Shown piece by piece: positions 16,996 through 23,365 of a stretch of 28,062 bases of DNA. The DNA is from Spirochaetaceae bacterium (lineage in GTDB: Bacteria > Spirochaetota > Spirochaetia > Treponematales > Breznakiellaceae). Below the pieces are notes generated by a model. That model searched no databases and was not told the origin of the DNA. It worked only from the letters and a program-made list of their open reading frames with translations. The translations under genes were made by a program, and so were the position numbers. The stretch's first letter is position 1. Each line of letters starts with the position of its first letter. The stretch lies in assembly GCA_031257995.1 (NCBI GenBank), contig JAIRNN010000322.1:1-28062 (forward strand), read 5' to 3'.

Positions 16996-17032
16996 GAGGC
17001 TGTTTCAAAACCTCAAGTTTTGAAACAGCCTC
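16996..17032. repeat. Perfect 16-bp palindrome of the TIR family
   Basis: GAGGCTGTTTCAAAAC, a 5-base loop (CTCAA), then the exact inverse. The arm is identical to the left end of the element at 4856 and matches the inverse of the right end of the copy at 9817. It looks like an element reduced to its two ends. There is no T-run, and its position between two divergent promoters makes a terminator unlikely, though the RNA would form a strong hairpin. Confidence 0.75.
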
Positions 17033-17070
17033 GTTATACGGTATGAATAGAATTAATCTCTTAATTATGC

Positions 17071-17082
17071 TATACTTCCCGC
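17071..17082 (+). promoter_or_regulatory. Possible promoter of the regulator, leaderless start
   Basis: TGCTATACT is an extended -10 box ending at 17076. With usual spacing the transcript would begin at or next to the ATG at 17083. No ribosome binding site precedes that ATG (CTTCCCGC), which agrees with a leaderless message. No clear -35 box is seen. Confidence 0.35.
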
Positions 17083-17989
17083 ATGAACAGAATCGGTATC
17101 TTTCTCGAAGAAAAAGTCAAAAACTTGATAGACAGTTTTGCCTACTGCTTCAAGGTGCGGATATCTATCTTCTCCGCCGATTTCGAGGAAAAACTGGCGG
17201 CAGGGTTTTATCCGACATCCAGTTATTGCGAACTCGTCCGAAACACACTCCGCTTCAAACACCGCTGTCTCGAACAGGACCGGAAGATGTGCTTTCACTC
17301 TTTAAAAAGCGCTTCCCCGCAGTTTTATGGCTGCCATGCCGGTATGATGGATGCGGCGATCCCTATTAAGCTGGATGAGTGGGGAGACAATGGGCATGGG
17401 GGGGGGGGTGACGTTGGTTGGCTATGCTATGATCGGCCAATTTAGAACGCGGAACGCCATTCCTCATACAATTTCCGAGGAATGGCGGAAAAGCGGCTTT
17501 GATCCTGAGGTTTTGCAAAATGCTTTTGACGAGCAGGCTTTTTTTGAAAAGGAAACGTTGGAAAATATGCTCAACCTTTTTTCAATGCTCTGTGATTTTA
17601 TCGTTTCTAAAAGATATATTAGATGCCGCCGTTTTGATATTGCCTCGGAAGCCCTGCGCTGGGTGGAAAAGCATATTGCGGAACCCCTTTCGTTTTCCCA
17701 ACTGGAGAAACATCTGGGCTACAGCCAATCCGTCATATTTAACGCGCTTAAAAAACGGCTGAACATGAACTTCAAACGACTGTGCATCCTGAAAAAGGTC
17801 GAGCGGTTTGAACATATCGTTTCAGAAAATCCTTTCATCACCATTGAGGAAGCGGCTCTCAAGATCGGCTATGACGATGCCTCGTATTTTTCCCGAGTGT
17901 ACAAAAAGGTACGCTCCACAACGCCGTCGGCGTTTATCAGGGCAGTACAGCAGGACACTGCGCGAATAGATAATGGATGGCAGCATTAA
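17083..17989 (+). CDS. PocR-AraC transcriptional regulator with poly-G frameshift
   Basis: As written the gene is in two frames: residues 1-109 from 17083, and the remainder to 17989 in another frame. The join falls at a run of 11 G (17398-17408). With 10 G, the protein reads DNGHGGGVTLVGYAMIGQFR, the expected PocR sequence, and totals about 300 residues. The N-terminal PocR domain has the conserved cysteines C49, C62, C70 and C84 with H85 (YGCHAG), and likely senses a small molecule. The C-terminal AraC domain has two helix-turn-helix units (FSQLEKHLGYSQSVIFNALK; IEEAALKIGYDDASYFSRVYKK). It is divergent from the sugar operon, which it probably controls. The tract could allow on/off switching, or be a sequencing artefact. 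Confidence 0.87.
17398..17408 (+). repeat. Run of 11 G inside the regulator gene
   Basis: This homopolymer follows GGGCAT and precedes TGACGTTGG. Losing one G (or gaining two) restores the full regulator frame. Runs of this length are prone to slipped-strand mispairing, and also to sequencing error. Confidence 0.85.
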
Positions 17990-18068
17990 TCACAAGAACC
18001 ACAGATGAAGAAGGGTGCGGAGTGAAAATCTGCGTATATCTGCGGCATCTGTGATTAATCGTGATTAA
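17990..18068. repeat. CACAGAT-family dispersed repeat
   Basis: This copy starts right at the regulator's stop codon (TAATCACAAGAACCACAGATG) and ends CATCTGTGATTAATCGTGATTAA. The two ends are complementary. It could serve as a folded 3' end of the regulator message, but it lacks a terminal T-run. Confidence 0.65.
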
Positions 18069-18069
18069 A

Positions 18070-18185
18070 CCGGGGTTTTAGGGGCAGAGCCCGGGACTTG
18101 CGTCCTTTGGAGAGGGGGTAGTGTAAGACCCTAAGCCCGCTTGCGGGCGGCGGGCTGGAGCGAGGGGGAGGCTTCCCCCATAAAA
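18070..18185. repeat. GC-rich dispersed repeat, copy 2
   Basis: GGGGCAGAGCCCGGGACTTG, CGTCCTTTGGAGAGGGGGTA, CCTAAGCCCGCTTGCGGGCG and GAGCGAGGGGGAGGCTTCCC occur in order. The same order is seen at 25340-25460, and the inverse at 3950-4060. No gene is present. Confidence 0.75.
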
Positions 18186-18239
18186 TATACCACGATTATT
18201 TCCATGCCTAAAGCAGTATAGCGTTCAGGGAGTACTTTA

Positions 18240-18480
18240 GTCATAGGCCGGGACTATCCCCTAACGACAACCCGCTGACTACCGACACAACCACCCAACA
18301 GCGCCCCGCCCCAAGACACCGTGCCATTTAGTATATCTGGAGCAGGGCACCGCTATCCCCTAACGGCAGCCCTCAGTTTACCGCTACAACCCCTAAACAG
18401 TCCCCGTCCCAGACATCGTGCCATCTAGTATTGTTATCTGGGGCAGGAGTAGCACTGCCCAACGACAAACCCCACACACT
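18240..18480. repeat. 100-bp tandem repeat, about 2.4 degenerate units
   Basis: CTATCCCCTAACGAC at 18254, CTATCCCCTAACGGC at 18353 and CTGCCCAACGAC at 18454 mark a period of 99-101 bases. Other shared words are ACAGCGCCCCGCCCC/ACAGTCCCCGTCCC and CACCGTGCCATTTAGTAT/CATCGTGCCATCTAGTAT. The array ends at the stop codon of the permease gene. Its accent on CCGACAC resembles the tails of the repeats at 1288 and 2118. Confidence 0.75.
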
Positions 18481-20128
18481 AGATAGCACGTATGTCCCCA
18501 CTGCGTCTTCCCGACAGTTTGAAGAACAGCAAGAGCGATGCCACCGTGATAAGCGAAAGAATCGAGGAGAGGGCGGCGGCGACCCCGTAGTTGCCGCGCA
18601 ACACTTCCGTATAGATCGCGATCGTCATCGTGCGTGTCGCCGTCGTGTAGAGGATCACGGACGTGCTCAATTCCGTGATGATTGATATCCAGCTTAAAAT
18701 CGCGCCGGAAAAAACGCCGGGAAGGATGGCGGGGAAGGTGATCCGGGTAAAAGTCTTGAACTTCGACGCGCCTAAACTTATCGCGGCTTCTTCCGTGCTG
18801 ACGCTCACCTGATGCAAAATCGCGCTGCTTGACCGTATCGTGTAGGGAAGCCGCCTGATAGTAAAGGCCAGAATCAGAATGAACGCCGTGCCGCTCAAAT
18901 AGATGGGATCCTTGTTAAAGGTAACGAGCAGCGAGATACCCAGAATGGAGCCGGGCACGATGTAGGGGAACATCGTCGATATATCAAGCGCGGCGGTCAA
19001 CGCGCCGGGCCGCCGTACCGTCACATAGGCGATGAGGCTTGCCGTAACGACGATCACCAACAGCGCCGACAGTCCCAGAACGAAAGAGTTTTGTATCGCG
19101 TCGCCTATTTTTGAAAAAGCGGTGATATAACTGGTAAAGGCATACCCTTTCACAAAGATTTTGCCGCTCGTTTTCAGGAAAGACGTATAGATGACATACA
19201 GTTGGGGCATAAACGCGAGTATGATGTAGAGATAGACAAAGCCGTGCGCGCAAACGTTTTTTATCCCTTTGAATTTTTTAGCCTCAATGGGGCGCAGGGA
19301 CGACATCTTGTACGCTTTTTTCTCGGCGATAAACTTTTGAACGAGGAACACCGTGGTGGCAAACAGCACGACCATCACGCTGATCGCCGCGGCAAAATTT
19401 TCGTCCTCGCCCATCTCGCTGATAAACTCGTTGAATATCAGTACCGGCACCGTTCTGAACCCCTCGCCGATGAGCATAGGCGTACCGAAATCGGCAAAAG
19501 CGCGCATAAACACGAGAAGTCCGCCCGCCAGTATTGTCGGGAGAATCAGCGGCGCGATGATCGTGAACATCTTTTTTACGCCGGTACAATTCATACTCTC
19601 CGAAGCCTCAATGAGCGAAGCGTCCACCGTTTTCAACGCGCCCGAAACGTACATATAGATGAGCGGCGTAAGCTGCAAGGTCAGCACCAGCAGAATCCCC
19701 GAAAAGCCGTAGATGTCGGGCAGATGAATGCCGAACGTGTTCGCCAGAAACTTAGTGATAACGCCGCTCCTTCCCAAGAGCAGTATCCATGAATACGCGC
19801 CGATAAACGGGGCGCTCGTTGACGATATGAGGATGAGTATCTGCACAACGCCCGCAAAACGGATTTTGACCGTGGTCAAAACGTAGGCCAGCGGAACCGC
19901 GACCAGCGTAGCGCAGAGGGTAACGCTGACCGTTACCGCTAGACTGTTCGTGATGACCCCGTAATAGTACTTTGACGAGAAGAATTTGCCAAACGAGGCG
20001 AGGGTGAGTCCGTCCGGGCCCGAAACGCTCTTTGCGAGAAGCGTCAGCAGGGGATAGAGCAGAAACACCGCATAAAGAATAGAAATGGCAATGGTTACAA
20101 CAAACCAGCCGTCTCTTCGTTTTTCCAT
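18479..20128 (-). CDS. ABC transporter double permease (Fe3+/AfuB type)
   Basis: The product is 549 residues, typical of COG1178 permeases that carry two fused six-helix domains. Each half has its own ATPase-contact loop: IEASESMNCTGVKKMFTIIAP around 173-193 and EEAAISLGASKFKTFTRITFP in the C-terminal half. The two halves are separated by a basic linker (KKAYKMSSLRPIEAKKFKG). The start at 20128 follows AAGGAAGG. It is 17 bases downstream of the ATPase gene and is the last gene of a three-gene operon (binding protein, ATPase, permease). The family serves ferric iron, sugar phosphates, phosphonates or thiamine, so the substrate must be taken from the binding protein and is open here. Confidence 0.92.
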   Translation of the reverse strand: MEKRRDGWFVVTIAISILYAVFLLYPLLTLLAKSVSGPDGLTLASFGKFFSSKYYYGVITNSLAVTVSVTLCATLVAVPLAYVLTTVKIRFAGVVQILILISSTSAPFIGAYSWILLLGRSGVITKFLANTFGIHLPDIYGFSGILLVLTLQLTPLIYMYVSGALKTVDASLIEASESMNCTGVKKMFTIIAPLILPTILAGGLLVFMRAFADFGTPMLIGEGFRTVPVLIFNEFISEMGEDENFAAAISVMVVLFATTVFLVQKFIAEKKAYKMSSLRPIEAKKFKGIKNVCAHGFVYLYIILAFMPQLYVIYTSFLKTSGKIFVKGYAFTSYITAFSKIGDAIQNSFVLGLSALLVIVVTASLIAYVTVRRPGALTAALDISTMFPYIVPGSILGISLLVTFNKDPIYLSGTAFILILAFTIRRLPYTIRSSSAILHQVSVSTEEAAISLGASKFKTFTRITFPAILPGVFSGAILSWISIITELSTSVILYTTATRTMTIAIYTEVLRGNYGVAAALSSILSLITVASLLLFFKLSGRRSGDIRAI

Positions 20129-20145
20129 AATGCGCCTTCCTTGTG

Positions 20146-21261
20146 TTACGCGGCGGTCAAGAGATTGCGCGTACCGGTTTCGTCAAAGACATTGATTTTT
20201 TCAATATCCGCTTTGAGCGTTACCCGGTCGCCCGGCTTGAACTCCCGTTCCATCGATTTGTGATCGACGACAAACTCGGCATCGCTTCCGTTGTCCAGTT
20301 TCACGAAGTTTTGCGAGTAGAACCCCAGGAACACCGAACCGCCTATCTCGCCGTGAAGCCCTTCGACGTCATCGGAAAGATAGAATTCCTCAGGGCGTAT
20401 CGACACCTTGACCGCCGTTTCCCCCGGAAGCGCCGTTTCAGACTCGTTTTCCACGGAAACGCCGGTTCCGGGAGAAAGGTTGTCGAGGTTCACCGTCCAG
20501 CCGCCCAGATCAAGCTCCGTCTTCCGCAACACGCCGCTCATAACGGTCGAATGTCCGATAAAGGTCGCCACAAACACATTCGCGGGCCGTTTGTATATTT
20601 CGCGGGGAGCGCCGGTCTGTTGAATAATCCCTTCCTTCATGATCGCGATGCGGTCGGAAACGGCCATCGCCTCTTCCTGATCGTGGGTAACGTACACCGT
20701 GGTAATGTTCACGCTTTTCTGGATTTCCTTGATTGCGTTCCGCATCTCAACCCGCAGTTTCGCGTCAAGGTTGGAGAGCGGCTCGTCCATGAGGAGTACG
20801 TTTGGCTCGATGACAATCGCGCGGGCAAGGGCGACCCGTTGTTGCTGTCCGCCGGAAAGCCGTTCGGGCATCCTGTCCTGCAACGCCTCAATCCGGACCG
20901 TGGCGAGCATCTTCGCCACACGTTTTTCGATCTCCTCAGGCGGAACGTGCCGGTTCGTCAGCCCAAAGGCCACATTCTTCTTCACGTTCATGTGAGGAAA
21001 TATGGCGTAATTCTGGAACACCATCCCGATGTTACGCTTCGCCGGAGAGAGGCTGTTTATCACGGTGTCGTTAAAACGGATTTCGCCGCCTTCAATGGAA
21101 TTGAAGCCCGCAATCATCCGCAGAAGCGTCGTTTTCCCGCAACCCGAAGGCCCCAAAAGGGTGAAAAATTCGCCTTCGTGTATTTCCAGCGAAAGATCAG
21201 GAATAATCACCGCTTCGCCATACTTTTTGACCACATGGTCGCATATAATTTTTACACTCAT
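20146..21261 (-). CDS. ABC transporter ATPase (PotA/FbpC type)
   Basis: The product is 371 residues. Walker A is GPSGCGKT at 37-44, the Q-loop is Q83, the signature LSGGQ is at 135-139, Walker B VLLMDE is at 155-160, the D-loop SNLD is at 163-166 and the switch histidine is H193, so the ATPase looks fully active. A C-terminal TOBE-type domain (about 285-371) is typical of the MalK/PotA/FbpC class. ATG 21261 is chosen because GGAGGAAAAG stands just before it. The frame stays open to 21432, but that extension is encoded by a GC-rich intergenic repeat. It powers the double permease encoded next. Confidence 0.94.
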   Translation of the reverse strand: MSVKIICDHVVKKYGEAVIIPDLSLEIHEGEFFTLLGPSGCGKTTLLRMIAGFNSIEGGEIRFNDTVINSLSPAKRNIGMVFQNYAIFPHMNVKKNVAFGLTNRHVPPEEIEKRVAKMLATVRIEALQDRMPERLSGGQQQRVALARAIVIEPNVLLMDEPLSNLDAKLRVEMRNAIKEIQKSVNITTVYVTHDQEEAMAVSDRIAIMKEGIIQQTGAPREIYKRPANVFVATFIGHSTVMSGVLRKTELDLGGWTVNLDNLSPGTGVSVENESETALPGETAVKVSIRPEEFYLSDDVEGLHGEIGGSVFLGFYSQNFVKLDNGSDAEFVVDHKSMEREFKPGDRVTLKADIEKINVFDETGTRNLLTAA

Positions 21262-21289
21262 CTTTTCCTCCAAAGCTCGTTCATTGATA

Positions 21290-21415
21290 CATGCGGGGCG
21301 TTGCGGGGCAGCGCCCCGCTGAGGGGGGTAGCGGAAGCCCCTAAGCCGTGCTTGCAGAGCAAGCATTTGCGGGCGGCGGGCTGGAGCGAGGAGGGAGACT
21401 TCCCCCCACCTTAAC
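21290..21415. repeat. GC-rich dispersed repeat, copy 3
   Basis: GGGGCGTTGCGGGGCAGCGC, GAGGGGGGTAGCGGAAGCCC and GGGCTGGAGCGAGGAGGGAG occur in order. It lies between the binding protein and ATPase genes of the ABC operon and must be transcribed with them. Confidence 0.72.
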
Positions 21416-21479
21416 TTCCCCGTCTGCAACACACCGCGCGCCCAAAAACCCCCAAGTCCGCGCGCCTCCCGACAAACGG

Positions 21480-22499
21480 CTACTTCTGCAAAGACGTTAC
21501 GAGCGCTTTATACCGCTCGACAATCTCCGGCTTCCGCTCGGCGAGAAGGGCCGAATCTTCCGCAATCAGGTTGATCTCCGTGATGGGCCGCATATACGTG
21601 CCCAGTTGGGCATCGCCGCGCACCGGACGCACCGTCAACTGTGTGCCGATGATGTCCTGCGCCTCCTTGCCGGTGAGAAAATCGATAAATTTCTTCGCGT
21701 TTTCCGGGTTTTTGCTGTTCTTGATGATCAGCGCGAACGCGGACATGAAAGACACGCCCTCCTTCATATACACGACCCTGACATCGGCGCCGTCCCGCAC
21801 ATAACTGGCCGACGGGTCCTCATAGGTGATGCCCACCGTGTACTCGCCCTCGGCAACCCCCCGGTGAACGGCGGAACTGCTCTGCGCGATTTTGCCGTCA
21901 AGCTGGACAAGGAGTTCGCGTACATAATTCCAGCCGCTCTCGGCAAAATAGTCGCCGCCGCCCATATCGTAAAGCATATTGGTAAGCTGGGCAAACGCCG
22001 AGCTTGAGTTGGCCGGGTCGCCCATGATGAGTTTCCCCTTGAGCGCGGGGTTGAGGAGATCCGCGTAACCTTCCACCTTGATGCCGCCCAAGAGCGCGTT
22101 GTTGACGAGGAGGACGCTGCCGTCAAGACAATAGGGCGTTGCCACGCCGTTCACATTGCGGAACTGCGGGAGGACATCGTTGTTATTCGCCGAAACATAA
22201 GGCCCGACCAGCTCGTCCTTGTACGTTTGACCGCCCCACATGATGTCGGCGACGGGATTGTTCTTTTCGCTCTCGATGCGTTTCCAACATTCGCCCGTTC
22301 CCGCCGAGATGATTTCCACCGTGACCCCCGCCGCCTTTTCAAACGCCGGGATAATGCTCTCCACCAGCGCCTCGGTGTTGGGAGAATAAATAACCAGATT
22401 CCCGCCCGCCGCGCTCTTCTTCTGACACCCGGCCGCCAACAGGACGCACGTTACGGAAAGCAACAATACGAAAACAAAACTCGAAATACTTCTTTTCAT
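21480..22499 (-). CDS. ABC solute-binding lipoprotein (Fe3+/AfuA superfamily)
   Basis: The product is 339 residues. The lipobox LLAAGC gives lipidated C25. The mature part begins LVIYSPNTEALVESIIPAFE and has the COG1840 pattern WKRIESEKNNPVADIMWGG and GKLIMGDPANSSSAFAQLTN. Where ferric-binding FbpA proteins carry a tyrosine pair for iron, this protein reads EYTVGITYEDPSASYVRDG, closer to AfuA-like proteins, so iron is doubtful and an organic phosphate or sugar phosphate is possible. That comparison is from memory. The start at 22499 has an excellent ribosome binding site (AGGAGGAAATAC). It is first in the operon with the ATPase and permease, about 220 bases before the ATPase gene with a repeat between. 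Confidence 0.9.
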   Translation of the reverse strand: MKRSISSFVFVLLLSVTCVLLAAGCQKKSAAGGNLVIYSPNTEALVESIIPAFEKAAGVTVEIISAGTGECWKRIESEKNNPVADIMWGGQTYKDELVGPYVSANNNDVLPQFRNVNGVATPYCLDGSVLLVNNALLGGIKVEGYADLLNPALKGKLIMGDPANSSSAFAQLTNMLYDMGGGDYFAESGWNYVRELLVQLDGKIAQSSSAVHRGVAEGEYTVGITYEDPSASYVRDGADVRVVYMKEGVSFMSAFALIIKNSKNPENAKKFIDFLTGKEAQDIIGTQLTVRPVRGDAQLGTYMRPITEINLIAEDSALLAERKPEIVERYKALVTSLQK

Positions 22500-22527
22500 G
22501 TATTTCCTCCTAAAATTAAAGTACGAG

Positions 22528-22555
22528 ATGATAACCGAAAAAAAAAAATAAGCAA
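22528..22555 (-). promoter_or_regulatory. Candidate promoter of the ABC operon with T11 spacer
   Basis: On the minus strand TTGCTT (22555-22550) and TATCAT (22533-22528) are separated by 16 bases, a good sigma-70 layout. The spacer contains a run of 11 T. The -10 box lies about 28 bases before the start codon and leaves room for the ribosome binding site. Confidence 0.5.
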
Positions 22556-22559
22556 CCCC

Positions 22560-22790
22560 CGGTGAAAAAGGAGGCGAAAGACAGCCAATTTTTTACCGGG
22601 TTCATGGCTCGCTGCAGATGACACCATACATGGCGGCACGGATACACGCAGGTTATTCACACCGCGCCTGCCCTTCCTTTTCTGTTCGCCATCTTTCGCT
22701 CCTTCACATTAATCGTGCCCCATTGATCACGATTCACCGATGATAATATTAGTTGTAGCAGTATACTACGAGCCGGGGGGCGTGTCAATA
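22560..22790. other. Gene-free stretch upstream of the ABC operon
   Basis: No gene is seen. GTGAAAAAGGAGGCGAAAGA (22562) and its approximate inverse at 22684-22709 form imperfect long arms. AGTATACT near 22762 is a short palindrome. Nothing here can be assigned a function. Confidence 0.35.
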
Positions 22791-22794
22791 AAAA

Positions 22795-23304
22795 AGTTTA
22801 CGGTCCACAGGGGCTTTACTTGGGGGCGGACTGAAGGGAAAGCGCGGGGGTACCTCCGCGGTGCTGAAGGTGCCATCTTAGTGCCGCCTTTATTGGCACC
22901 GCACCGCGCGGCAGAAATGCCAAAACACCCCCAATGTTTCGGGTGTGGCAAATGGGTGCCCTATGGGGGAATGGATAATGCGGATTTTGGGGATTGCGCG
23001 GTTTTCTTCTTGCATTTTCAGGCAGTCCCCTGCTGTTCCAAAAGGTAGTATCGGAATACCGGCTTTTCCTTCATTGACATTTCTGAAATAACACTTACTA
23101 TAAGAGCGTGATACATAAGAGGTTGGAGGGGGGCGTTGCGGGGAGACTCCTCCCACAGAGGGGGTAGCGGAGGACGAAGACCGGAGCGAGGGGGAGGCGG
23201 GGCCTGTTGCATTTATCTGTGGCGGAACATTTTTGGGGCCCCATACCGTGTCGCAGGAATGCCAAAACGCGCTCAACGTTTCGCGTGCGGCATTGGGTGT
23301 CCCC
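22795..23304. repeat. Cluster of GC-rich dispersed repeats
   Basis: Two related blocks of about 90 bases, 22881-22970 and 23220-23304, share AATGCCAAAAC, a degenerate AACGTTTCG core and GCATTGGGTG. Between them 23115-23200 has GGGGGCGTTGCGGGGAGACT, AGAGGGGGTAGCGGAGGAC and CCGGAGCGAGGGGGAGGC of the main GC-rich family. The block GTTTCGGGCG...GCATTGGGTGCC also recurs at 4937, 26550, 27750 and 28010 in either orientation. No gene is present. Confidence 0.7.
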
Positions 23305-23365
23305 CACCTTGTATCTTCTTAAGTGGAAACACTTAAAAGCATAATAAATTAAGAGAGGAGAGGAG
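23305..23365 (+). promoter_or_regulatory. Leader of the heparinase-like gene with hairpin
   Basis: TTAAGTG and CACTTAA (23319-23336, GAAA loop) make a tight perfect hairpin. A possible -10 box CATAAT follows at 23340. The leader then runs into AGAGAGGAGAGGAG before the ATG. The order CCCCCACCTT, TTCTTAAGT, AT-rich stretch, GAGGAG is repeated before the LUD gene at 25454-25515. Confidence 0.5.

Noticed and set aside
16992..17035. Palindrome as a rho-independent terminator
   Set aside because: No T-run follows in either direction and no gene ends there; both neighbouring genes start outward from this region.
18240..18480. CRISPR array
   Set aside because: The 100-bp units are degenerate along their whole length with no short constant repeats and variable spacers, and no cas gene is present.
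20143..21414. 423-codon plus-strand open frame opposite the ABC ATPase gene
   Set aside because: Antisense shadow of a gene with all ATPase motifs; the sequence shows no family pattern.
21262..21432. N-terminal extension of the ABC ATPase
   Set aside because: Encoded by a GC-rich intergenic repeat; the ATG at 21261 has a strong ribosome binding site and gives the normal family start.
22735..22760. GATGATAATATTAG as a Fur box for the ABC operon
   Set aside because: Only one half resembles a Fur site and it is over 200 bases from the likely promoter.
22560..22790. tRNA or other stable RNA gene in the gap
   Set aside because: No cloverleaf arms or T-arm consensus could be placed by eye.
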